A stretch of 64,000 nt of DNA from Pseudomonas sp. FP1742 (lineage in GTDB: Bacteria > Pseudomonadota > Gammaproteobacteria > Pseudomonadales > Pseudomonadaceae): the NCBI RefSeq assembly GCF_030687145.1, contig NZ_CP117460.1, positions 5,704,001-5,768,000 of the forward strand. Direction: 5' to 3'. The notes beneath the pieces were generated by a model. The model worked only from the letters and a program-made list of their open reading frames with translations. It was not told where the DNA came from and did not search any database. Below, one piece after another: positions 30,382-38,325 of the stretch (positions are counted from its first letter, which is position 1; every line of letters starts with the position of its first letter). The position numbers and the translations under genes are program-made.

Positions 30382-30639
30382 ATGACTTATTTGATCGATG
30401 CCTGGCTGGACCGCCCACACCCCTACCTCAGGATCCTGCATCGGGAAACCGGGGAAGTCTGTGCGGTGCTGGAAGAAGATGCCTTGAACGAGCTGCAGGA
30501 TCAGGGTGATCTGGACGTCAACGGCCTGAGCTCCAGCGAGCCGGTGGTGCTCAAGGAACTGGTGCGTAATCTGTTTCTGTTCTGCTATGCCCGGGCGTTG
30601 CGCCCGACGAATGAGCTGCATCACAAGATCGAACTATGA
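30382..30639 (+). CDS. Small conserved Pseudomonas protein, probably iron-regulated
   Basis: 85 residues (MTYLIDAWLDRPHPYLRILHRETG...). No signal peptide or membrane segment. The ATG at 30382 has GGAGA eight bases upstream; an upstream ATG at 30367 lies within that ribosome site and is rejected. It corresponds by position (after ispB, before fklB) to PA4570 of P. aeruginosa, which I recall as strongly induced by iron limitation. A Fur-box-like site overlaps its promoter. Biochemical function is unknown. Confidence 0.82.
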   Translation: MTYLIDAWLDRPHPYLRILHRETGEVCAVLEEDALNELQDQGDLDVNGLSSSEPVVLKELVRNLFLFCYARALRPTNELHHKIEL

Positions 30640-30650
30640 AAATACAACAG

Positions 30651-30687
30651 GTCGGAGCGAGCCCTGTGGGACCGAGCCCGTTCCGAC
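30651..30687. terminator. Stem-loop between convergent genes (30382 gene and fklB)
   Basis: gtcgga...tccgac gives a roughly 9-base stem between the two stop codons. There is no clear T-run, so its terminator activity is uncertain. Confidence 0.4.
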
Positions 30688-30696
30688 ACTCAGGTC

Positions 30697-31314
30697 TTAC
30701 AGAACGTCGAGCAGTTCGACGTCGAACACCAGTACGCTGTGCGGCGGAATGCTGCCAACGCCTTGAGCGCCGTAAGCCAGTTCGCTCGGCACGTACAGAC
30801 GCCATTTGCTGCCGGCGTTCATCAGTTGCAGGGCTTCGGTCCAGCCAGCGATGACGCCGCCTACCGGGAATTCTGCAGGCTGGCCGCGCTCGTAGGAGCT
30901 GTCGAACACAGTGCCGTCGATCAGAGTGCCGTGGTAGTGAGTGCGCACTTGATCTTCACGGGTTGGCTTGGCGCCTTCACCTTGGGTCAGCACTTCGAAT
31001 TGCAGGCCCGAAGCCAGAGTGGTGATGCCTTCGCGCTTGGCGTTTTCAGCCAGGAAAGCCAGACCTTCGCCAGCAGCAGCTTCAGCCTTGGCAGCCGCTT
31101 CAGCTTGCATGATCTCGCGGATCACCTTGAAGCTGGCGGACATTTCTTCCTGACCCACACGGCTTGGCTTGCCGGCGAACGCGTCGGTCAGACCTGCCAG
31201 GATCGCGTCAAGGCTCACACCCGGTGGTGGGTTGTCACGCAGCTGGTCGCCCAGCTGACGGCCAATGCCGTAGCTGACGCGGGTTTCGTCGGTGGACAGA
31301 TTTACTTCGGACAT
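30697..31314 (-). CDS. fklB: FKBP-type peptidyl-prolyl isomerase FklB
   Basis: 205 residues: an N-terminal helical dimerisation domain (about 1-95, LSTDETRVSYGIGRQLGDQL) and a C-terminal FKBP domain (VRTHYHGTLIDGTVFDSSYERG; VIAGWTEALQLM; SKWRLYVPSELAYG). No signal peptide, so it fits the FklB branch rather than periplasmic FkpA. Single gene on the minus strand. Confidence 0.93.
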   Translation of the reverse strand: MSEVNLSTDETRVSYGIGRQLGDQLRDNPPPGVSLDAILAGLTDAFAGKPSRVGQEEMSASFKVIREIMQAEAAAKAEAAAGEGLAFLAENAKREGITTLASGLQFEVLTQGEGAKPTREDQVRTHYHGTLIDGTVFDSSYERGQPAEFPVGGVIAGWTEALQLMNAGSKWRLYVPSELAYGAQGVGSIPPHSVLVFDVELLDVL

Positions 31315-31442
31315 GACACTGCTCCGCTATGCGGACGGCCCTGGAACTTGCCGTGCGTGCACAGCGCATCCCGGAGCGCCCGGAATCAAAAGGGCAAGCA
31401 GACTAGCACAGATGCCGCCACGTTGATGAACGGTGTCGGCTG

Positions 31443-31736
31443 TCACGCAGAACGGAAGGTGCTCGGTAATTTCGGACTTTCCTCGGCGCTGGTACCGCAC
31501 ATTTCATCATGGACCGAGGTACATACAACGTTGAATGGCTTGGGACAGTCCTGAAGCACTGCACGCGCATGCTCGACCGAGCGCAGCTGCAATGTCTCGC
31601 CATGAGCATCGAGCACTGGATGCGCCGCACCATGCATCCGAGCCTCCAGCACGTAGAACACGCCTTCCATCGAGATCAGGTTCAACTCATCGATCTTTCC
31701 GGCGATGGCATATGCATTCAACTCTTGCAGGTTCAT
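31443..31736 (-). CDS. Small Pseudomonas protein, DUF6482-like
   Basis: 97 residues beginning MNLQELNAYAIAGKIDELNLISMEG; a predicted soluble cytoplasmic protein with two cysteines. GAGGTG precedes the ATG. I recognise the N-terminal NLQEL...AxxGKxDELxLxSxEG pattern as that of short Pseudomonas-restricted proteins (DUF6482), with no known function. It lies between yqhA and fklB, same strand as both. Confidence 0.75.
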   Translation of the reverse strand: MNLQELNAYAIAGKIDELNLISMEGVFYVLEARMHGAAHPVLDAHGETLQLRSVEHARAVLQDCPKPFNVVCTSVHDEMCGTSAEESPKLPSTFRSA

Positions 31737-31813
31737 GAGCGCACCTCACGCAGTGGAGAGCCAGGGTTCTTACAGGGATATGCCTCGACGCACCAAAGCA
31801 CAAGCCACAAACG

Positions 31814-31849
31814 ACGCCGCCCGTCTGTTTCGCAACAGACGGGCGGCGT
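31814..31849. terminator. Long perfect hairpin between yqhA and the DUF6482-like gene
   Basis: A 16-base perfect stem (acgccgcccgtctgtt / aacagacgggcggcgt) with loop tcgc lies 20 bases after the yqhA stop. It is a very stable RNA structure but lacks a clear U-run on either strand. Confidence 0.6.
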
Positions 31850-31869
31850 GGTAAAGCAATAAGGGCTGA

Positions 31870-32358
31870 TCAGTGCTTGGTCAGCTTGTCCAGATAGCCC
31901 ATGGCAAACGCCGACACCACGAAAGTCATGTGGATAATCACATACCACTGCAAATGCTCGGGATCGACGTTCTTGGCGTCCATGAAGATCCGCAGCAGAT
32001 GGATCGACGAAATCGCCACGATGGAGGCCGCAACCTTCATCTTCAACGAAGACGAATCCATGGTGCCCAGCCAGTTGAGCTTTTCCTTGCTGTCATCGAT
32101 ATCCAGTTGGGAAACGAAGTTCTCGTAACCGGAGATCATCACCATCACCAGCAAACCGCCCACCAGTGCCATGTCGATCAGCGACAGCAGCACCAGAATC
32201 AGATCCGACTCCGCCATCGAGAACACGTTAGGGATGACGTGGAAGACTTCCTGGAAGAATTTCAGCGCCAATGCCAGCAAGCCCAGCGACAAACCGAAAT
32301 AGATCGGCGCCAGCAACCAGCGGGAGGCGTACATCGCATTTTCGATAAAGCGTTCCAT
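31870..32358 (-). CDS. YqhA/UPF0114 family membrane protein (TIGR00645)
   Basis: 162 residues, mostly hydrophobic with three to four transmembrane helices ([57 protein letters not shown]). The [14 protein letters not shown] start and the GYENFVS segment are typical of the family. Function is unknown. Single gene, divergent from the large lipoprotein gene at 32520. Confidence 0.9.
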   Translation of the reverse strand: MERFIENAMYASRWLLAPIYFGLSLGLLALALKFFQEVFHVIPNVFSMAESDLILVLLSLIDMALVGGLLVMVMISGYENFVSQLDIDDSKEKLNWLGTMDSSSLKMKVAASIVAISSIHLLRIFMDAKNVDPEHLQWYVIIHMTFVVSAFAMGYLDKLTKH

Positions 32359-32519
32359 TGAATCTCACACAAGGGGTTTTGAAATGGCGGCGAGTATAAC
32401 AGTCACCTGTTACACCCAGAAACCGCCCGAAAATCCGTAACCTGCGTGTGTGTGACAAAGTTTTTCTGCTAGTGTCCAGCTCAATGACAGGTCAGCGACA
32501 TCGGACAGGAAGACTGGAA

Positions 32520-34349
32520 ATGGATGTGCGATTGCCTCTAACGAGTGCCGGACTTTGCCTCGCGTTGCTACTGGGAGGTTGTTCACCCAGCGATGAAAAA
32601 CGCCAGGTCAGCCTCGAAGAAAAGACCGCGCAGTTCGAAAAATCCCTGGAGGCGATCGAGGACCCCAAACTCAAGGATGCCGTGGCTGAGCTCGGCGGCT
32701 CACTGTTGTTACTCGAACGCGCGCAACTCAAGCTCGACAGCAAACCGCTAGTCACCGAATACGGCGAAGATGCCCTCGCCATACTCAAGCATTACCCCAC
32801 GCCTCAGGCGCTGGTCGACACCTACATCAACGGTCTGTTCGTGCTGCACAAGGAGTCCAGCTCGGACTACCTGACCGACCTGCAACCGGTCTTCCCCTTC
32901 AACTTCAGCATTCCCGGCGTGTTTCTTTTTCCCCATGGCCTGGAATGGCAATCGGTGACCCTGAGCAACAAGCGCGTTATCCCCTTTCAACCGGAATGGT
33001 CGGAAACCGACCCCGGTATTCAGCTGAGCCCCTCGAGTTCCAACCTGACCAACCCCGATGACCTGACGGTGACCTACCCCTTCATCGAGGGCCTGGATGT
33101 GGACAAGAAGAACCAGCCACAACCGGTGAGCCTGCAAGGCAAGATTGAAGTCATCGCGCCACACCGGTTCTACAGCTTCAACCTGACGAAAAAGGACGTC
33201 GGCCAGACACGCACCAACGACAACCTCAGTGTCACACTGCTGAAACTGACCAATAACTACGCCGAAATCGAATTCAACAATAGCGCGCCGCCGGCCCCCG
33301 AGGTTCGCGATACACCGCTCAATCCGCTGATCGTTCAGGCCAAAGACGCCACGGGGCAATTCCTCTCTCGCTCAGGCGCCATCAATGAAACTGCTGCACA
33401 AATTGCGTTCTATCAAAAACAACTGGCGCAAATGCAACAGCAGAAAGCCTGGAGCGAAGCATTCGAAAAACAACTCGACGACGATCAGCGTGCGTTTGAA
33501 AAACAACAGACCCGGCATTACACCAAGGTGTACTTCAACGGGCCGATCGACACCCTCGAAGTCAGCCTGCTGGATTTCTCGACGGTCACTGTAACCCGCA
33601 AGAATCTGGACCTGCCGGTACGCCGCTTCGACCCGCACACCACGAAAAAAGCCATCCAGGCACTGGCCTTGCCTGTGGTGGTGTATGACGATCAGGCTAC
33701 GACCTGGCTCAAAGGTGCGGCACTGAGCGAGGAACAACTGAAAAAAAGCATCAGCATCAGCCAATCGGTCGACGACCCGAGCGCCGCACGCATCGAGTTC
33801 AATCATCCCAGAAGCTTCAATGACGAATTGCTCGGTACCTCTTTCAATCCCGGCGAAAGCCCCGTGACATTCTTTACCCAAGACAGCAATGGCCAGCGCG
33901 ACGGACCGATCGAGCTGCCACCGGAGGCGTATCAGGTTGATCCGCTACACAGCAGTATTACCTACGACCTGAATCTGTTCGCAGAAACGCCGGCCTACGC
34001 AGTGGGCTCCATGCCGCTGTTCCTGGCGACTGTCGGCAAACAAACCTATGACGCCCCTCAGTTGCCCAAAGGCCTGGAACTCAAAGGCAATACATTGGTG
34101 GTGGATTTGAAACTGTTTCCCGCCGAGGACTGGCGCTTTTTCGCCCAGGACGACAGTGGCAATTATCTGAAGGAGATTCTTTCGGTCAGTCATGATGCGA
34201 GCGTACAAGGCCCGGCGTTATTCGCGGTGCATTACTTCTACGGCCAGCCCACACGTCTGGAAACTTATCAACGAACCAACCTCACCACCGTGCAATACGG
34301 CTTCGAGGTCAAGCTCGACAAGGCAGAGCCAGGCAACCTTGATCAATAG
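32520..34349 (+). CDS. Large lipoprotein of unknown function
   Basis: Starting at ATG 32520 the 609-residue product has a lipoprotein signal (LTSAGLCLALLLGGC, Cys near residue 20). Next comes a helical, charged segment (about 25-110: EKRQVSLEEKTAQFEKSLEAI), beta-rich regions, and a second helical coiled-coil-like stretch near 285-325 (IAFYQKQLAQMQQQKAWSEAF). The mature protein is likely periplasmic or outer-membrane-bound. I do not recognise the family. The upstream in-frame start at 32448 would hide the signal. It is transcribed alone, converging on the small gene at 34355. Confidence 0.85.
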   Translation: MDVRLPLTSAGLCLALLLGGCSPSDEKRQVSLEEKTAQFEKSLEAIEDPKLKDAVAELGGSLLLLERAQLKLDSKPLVTEYGEDALAILKHYPTPQALVDTYINGLFVLHKESSSDYLTDLQPVFPFNFSIPGVFLFPHGLEWQSVTLSNKRVIPFQPEWSETDPGIQLSPSSSNLTNPDDLTVTYPFIEGLDVDKKNQPQPVSLQGKIEVIAPHRFYSFNLTKKDVGQTRTNDNLSVTLLKLTNNYAEIEFNNSAPPAPEVRDTPLNPLIVQAKDATGQFLSRSGAINETAAQIAFYQKQLAQMQQQKAWSEAFEKQLDDDQRAFEKQQTRHYTKVYFNGPIDTLEVSLLDFSTVTVTRKNLDLPVRRFDPHTTKKAIQALALPVVVYDDQATTWLKGAALSEEQLKKSISISQSVDDPSAARIEFNHPRSFNDELLGTSFNPGESPVTFFTQDSNGQRDGPIELPPEAYQVDPLHSSITYDLNLFAETPAYAVGSMPLFLATVGKQTYDAPQLPKGLELKGNTLVVDLKLFPAEDWRFFAQDDSGNYLKEILSVSHDASVQGPALFAVHYFYGQPTRLETYQRTNLTTVQYGFEVKLDKAEPGNLDQ

Positions 34350-34354
34350 CCGGT

Positions 34355-34696
34355 TCAGTGCTCGGGACGAAGCTCGGGACCGCTGAGGTTGCGGTAACGA
34401 CCACCGTTGATCTCTCGCAACTGGGCTTGTAGATGCAGGCACCAGATTTGCGGGTCATCGGCTAGCTCGTAGCCATGCAGGGTCAGACTTTCAACGATGG
34501 TGTCGAGGATCGATTCAGCCGCGACCGGCCCACGGAATGGCCCTTGGGCCTTGATGGCTGAAGGTTGCTCGCCGGCCATTCCGGCGGCAAAGAGCAAGGT
34601 CCACATGCCCGTATCTCCCGCCAGCGGGCGGATGGCACATTCGATACGGGTCACAAGGCCCAGGCATTGACGGGTGAGGCAGAGGTTGCGCGACAT
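34355..34696 (-). CDS. Conserved hypothetical protein (PA4575-like)
   Basis: 113 residues starting MSRNLCLTRQCLGLVTRIECAIRPL; several cysteines and tryptophans, no membrane segment. GAGG lies nine bases before the ATG. By position beside a Lon-type protease it corresponds to PA4575 of P. aeruginosa. No function can be assigned. Confidence 0.75.
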   Translation of the reverse strand: MSRNLCLTRQCLGLVTRIECAIRPLAGDTGMWTLLFAAGMAGEQPSAIKAQGPFRGPVAAESILDTIVESLTLHGYELADDPQIWCLHLQAQLREINGGRYRNLSGPELRPEH

Positions 34697-34914
34697 GGCG
34701 GCGACCCTCGGTAGATCCGGTATTCAGCCTCCACGGGAAGGCTGTCTCGATCCAGTGATAACTGTCGATATCCTTGAGCAGAGAATAGAAGAAAAGTCCG
34801 GCTCGCACGCGGACCGAGACCAGAAGGCGCCGAGTGGTCACCGTGTGAATATTGACGCCATTTTGACGGCGCTTTTTGCCATTCAATACCGTCTGCAAAA
34901 CACGACCCCCCCCC

Positions 34915-35003
34915 TGTAGGCGGACTGGCTCGCGAAGGCGGCATCACAGTCGACATTGATGTTGAATGTCAGCCAGTCTTCGCGAGCAAACCCGCTTCCA
35001 CAG
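34915..35003. repeat. Degenerate REPIN in the 34697-35015 gap
   Basis: The left unit is eroded (ctgtaggcggactggctcgcgaag) and the right one is nearly intact (cttcgcgagcaaacccgcttccaca). The rest of this 319-base gap shows no gene; it includes a run of nine C at 34906-34914. Confidence 0.7.
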
Positions 35004-35015
35004 GAAGGAGCAGCG

Positions 35016-37454
35016 TCAAGCCGGTTTGATTTCCAGCAGAGCCTCCTGCGCCAACTCCTTTTCGGCCTCCTTGAGGTCTTCGTCGCTGACCATTTCCGCG
35101 ATCACCCGCAAGCGTTCCACCACCCGCGCGTTGACACTGCCCTCGGGAAAGTCGCCATTCTCATCCGGCGTACCGGCCGGCTCGCCGACCAGCAGGCTCA
35201 GGGCTTCGTCGGCCTGGCGCACCGCGTAGACATGGAACTGCCCCGCGCGCACCGCCGCCAGCACCTTCTCGTCGAGCATCAGCGTGGCGACGTTGGCCTG
35301 AGGAATGATCGCTCCCTGCTCGCCCGTCAGGCCGCGAGCCTCGCAGAGCCGGAAGAAACCTTCGATCTTCTCGTTGACCCCACCTACCGCCTGCACTTCA
35401 CCGAACTGGTTGATGGACCCGGTAATCGCAAAGCACTGCTTGAGCGGCGTTTTCGACAAGGCCGAGATCAGCGTGCAGGCCTCGCCCAAAGAAGCACTGT
35501 CGCCGTCGACATAACCGTAGGACTGCTCCAGGGCGATGCTCGCGGAAATCGCCAATGGGAATTCCTGGGCATAACGACTGCCCAGATACCCGGTGAGGAT
35601 CATCACGCCTTTGGAGTGAATCGGCTGACCGAGGTTGACCTCGCGCTCAATGTCGACGATGCCGCTACCGCCCGGATACACCGTGGCGGAAATCCGCGCC
35701 GGTATTCCGAAGGCCGAATCGCCGACTTCCAGTACCGTCAGCCCGTTGCACTTGCCGACCGCCGCGCCATCGGTGTCGATCAGAATGATCCCGGCCAGCA
35801 TGTCATCGAGAATCCGCGCCGAAACGCGCCCGGTACGGGTGGCCTTGGCCTTGAGCGCACGCTCGATGTGCCCGGCGTCGGTCATGTCATCACCCGCCAG
35901 GTCGCGAATGAAATCCGCCTCGCTGACCAGTTGGAACAGATCGCCGATCCGCGCCGACAAACGCCCCTGGTGCTCGGCCAGACGTGCACTGTAAGTCGCC
36001 AGTCGCGCCACCGCATCCGCGGTCAGCGGCGCCATGCCTTCTTCCGAGGTACGGGTTTTGAGCAACTGGGCGAACTGCTCCAGGCTCTCATCGACCATCG
36101 GAATGTCTTCATCGAAATCCACCAGGACGCGGAACATCTCCTGGAAGTCCGGATCGAGGTCTTGCAGCGTGTAGTAGAGCTGCCGGGCGCCGATGATCAC
36201 GACTTTGACCTGCAACGGAATGTGTTGCGGCGTCAGCGTCACGGTGGCCAGACGGCCCAGTTCACCCAGTGGCGATTCCATTTTCAGCTTGCGCGATTGC
36301 AAGGCACGCTTGAGCGCATCCCACACGAATGGCTCGCTGAGCATTTTTTCCGCTTCGAGGATCAGGAAACCGCCGTTGGCCCGGTGCAGCGCACCCGGCC
36401 GCAGCTGCCGATAGGTGGTATAGAGCGCGCCCTGATCGGTGCTGTATTCGATGCGGCCGAACAGGTTGTCGTAGGTCGGGTGCGGCTCGAACACTACCGG
36501 TGCACCGCCGCTGTGCGGATGCCCGACCACCAGGCTCGGGGCGTATTGCTCTTCAAGCAATTTGCGGGCGATGGCGTCGATCTTGCTGTCGTCCACCAGT
36601 TGCTCGACCACTGTTTTGAGCAGATACACCTGCATGGCTTGCAGGTAACCGCAAACCCCTGCGTTTTCCGCGTATTTTTCCGATAGCGGCGCCAGCAATG
36701 GCTGCAAGGCCAGGGTGATGGTTTCTTCGTTGAGCTGACGCAGTTGATTGCTCGACTCGCGCTTCCATTGCGGCAGGCTGGCGAGCTCTTCGTTCAACCG
36801 CTCTTCGAGCCCGGAAATGTCGTCGTGAAAGCGTTCGCGCTCGGCTTCCGGCAACTGGGCGAACTCCGCCTCATCCAGCGCCTTGCCTTCGCTCATCGGG
36901 GTGAACGCGATGTTGCTGCTGTCACGGTAGAGCGCGACGTCTTTCTCCAGCGCCAGACGCTCGATCACATCCAGAGCACGGTCATAACGCTGATTGAACG
37001 CGCGATCGATGGCGCTTTTCTTCTGCTGGTAGGACGGGTGCTCGAACACCGCCGGAAAGGTCGCCAGCAGGTTGTCGATCAAGCCGTTGATGTCCCCGAT
37101 GAAGGCACCAGCTGTGCCCGACGGCAACTCCAGGGCGCGCGGCTCGCGCGGCTCATCGAAATTATTGACGTAGACCCAGTCCGCCGGGGTCTGCAGGCGC
37201 TTGCCTTCGGCCTTGAGGTAGCGCTTGACGAACGAAAACCGGCCAGTGCCGGGCTCGCCCATGACGAATACGTTGTAACCGGGGCGTGGCATGGCCACAC
37301 CGAACTGCAAGGCTTCGACCGCACGTTCCTGGCCAAGCACACCGCGGAAGGGCTCCAGATCATTGGTGGTAGAGAAGCTGAACTGTTCAGCGGAAAACGG
37401 ACGGGTCAGCGCTTCAGGCGCTAGACGCAAGCTGGCAGCAACAGGATCAGGCAT
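35016..37454 (-). CDS. Lon-type ATP-dependent protease (LonB-like, AAA_32 family)
   Basis: 812-residue cytoplasmic AAA+ serine protease of the YcbZ/Lon-2 type, distinct from housekeeping Lon. The P-loop is GEPGTGRFSF near residue 65; a long helical insert spans about 170-300. The C-terminal protease domain has the Ser-Lys dyad in GDSASLGEA and GGVNEKIEG, both intact. It matches PA4576 by position. Substrates are unknown. It is transcribed alone, with a degenerate REPIN downstream. Confidence 0.93.
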   Translation of the reverse strand: MPDPVAASLRLAPEALTRPFSAEQFSFSTTNDLEPFRGVLGQERAVEALQFGVAMPRPGYNVFVMGEPGTGRFSFVKRYLKAEGKRLQTPADWVYVNNFDEPREPRALELPSGTAGAFIGDINGLIDNLLATFPAVFEHPSYQQKKSAIDRAFNQRYDRALDVIERLALEKDVALYRDSSNIAFTPMSEGKALDEAEFAQLPEAERERFHDDISGLEERLNEELASLPQWKRESSNQLRQLNEETITLALQPLLAPLSEKYAENAGVCGYLQAMQVYLLKTVVEQLVDDSKIDAIARKLLEEQYAPSLVVGHPHSGGAPVVFEPHPTYDNLFGRIEYSTDQGALYTTYRQLRPGALHRANGGFLILEAEKMLSEPFVWDALKRALQSRKLKMESPLGELGRLATVTLTPQHIPLQVKVVIIGARQLYYTLQDLDPDFQEMFRVLVDFDEDIPMVDESLEQFAQLLKTRTSEEGMAPLTADAVARLATYSARLAEHQGRLSARIGDLFQLVSEADFIRDLAGDDMTDAGHIERALKAKATRTGRVSARILDDMLAGIILIDTDGAAVGKCNGLTVLEVGDSAFGIPARISATVYPGGSGIVDIEREVNLGQPIHSKGVMILTGYLGSRYAQEFPLAISASIALEQSYGYVDGDSASLGEACTLISALSKTPLKQCFAITGSINQFGEVQAVGGVNEKIEGFFRLCEARGLTGEQGAIIPQANVATLMLDEKVLAAVRAGQFHVYAVRQADEALSLLVGEPAGTPDENGDFPEGSVNARVVERLRVIAEMVSDEDLKEAEKELAQEALLEIKPA

Positions 37455-37729
37455 CGGGCTTCCTTACATCAGGCGGGGCAGATAGCGGCATTCTGGCGCT
37501 GCCCGCACCTCACTGGCAAGGCGCACCTCAAGCCAAAGCTCAGACAAACCGTCAGCCCCGGGCCGTGAGGGTCAAAATCAAGGTTTCAGGGAATGTTTCG
37601 CAAAAAATCACGGAACCCCAGGAACGTGCCTAAACTCCAAACTGCGCGGCTGGAACGAATAACCGGCCCACTGGCACCATTAGGGGCCAGCACCCTGTCC
37701 ATCGGTATGCACAAAAAGAGAACATAGCT

Positions 37730-38218
37730 ATGAAACGGATTCTTCTCGGTACTCTCTTCACCGCTGTATCCATCAACGCCATGGCTCAGGCGCCAGGCGG
37801 TCCGGACTGCGGTTGGGGCAACATGCTGTTCGAAGGTCAGCGTGGCACCCCGGCACACTTCCTGGCATCCACTACCAACGGCACTTCCGGTAACGCCACC
37901 TTCGGGATGACTTCCGGCACCAACGGTTGCTCGACCAATGCAGCGCTGACCTATGGCGGCAAATCCTGGATTGCCATGAATGGCATGATGAACGAGCTGT
38001 CCGAAGACATGGCCAAAGGTCAGGGCGAAGCGCTGACCACTTACGCCGTGGTACTGGGCGTGGCACCGGAAGACCGTGCACACTTCGCCGCCGTGACTCA
38101 TCAGCACTTCCAGCAGATCTTCAGCAAAGCTGACGTGACCGCTGAAGACGTGCATACCAATACCCTGGCCGTGTTGAAGAACGATCCTCGTCTGGCCAAG
38201 TACGCCACTCAAGCTTAA
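37730..38218 (+). CDS. DUF3015 family exported protein
   Basis: 162 residues with signal peptide MKRILLGTLFTAVSINAMAQ and a mature part beginning APGGPDCGWGNMLFEGQRG, characteristic of DUF3015. Two cysteines (DCGWG, NGCSTN) may pair. Function unknown. A strong terminator separates it from the DUF4105 gene that follows. Confidence 0.92.
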   Translation: MKRILLGTLFTAVSINAMAQAPGGPDCGWGNMLFEGQRGTPAHFLASTTNGTSGNATFGMTSGTNGCSTNAALTYGGKSWIAMNGMMNELSEDMAKGQGEALTTYAVVLGVAPEDRAHFAAVTHQHFQQIFSKADVTAEDVHTNTLAVLKNDPRLAKYATQA

Positions 38219-38228
38219 GCTCGACCCG

Positions 38229-38262
38229 CCCCGCTCTCTTTGGAGAGCGGGTTTTATTTTTT
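38229..38262 (+). terminator. Terminator after the DUF3015 gene
   Basis: Perfect stem cccgctctc/gagagcggg with loop tttg, then TTTTATTTTTT. Confidence 0.92.
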
Positions 38263-38325
38263 GACCCTGGCCCTTTTTGGCCTGCCTCTTTGGGTCTTTG
38301 TTTCTTTCGACTTAAGTTGCTCACT

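Noticed and set aside
34906..34914. Run of nine C as a phase-variable tract
   Set aside because: It lies in a non-coding gap with no promoter it could switch; probably repeat erosion.
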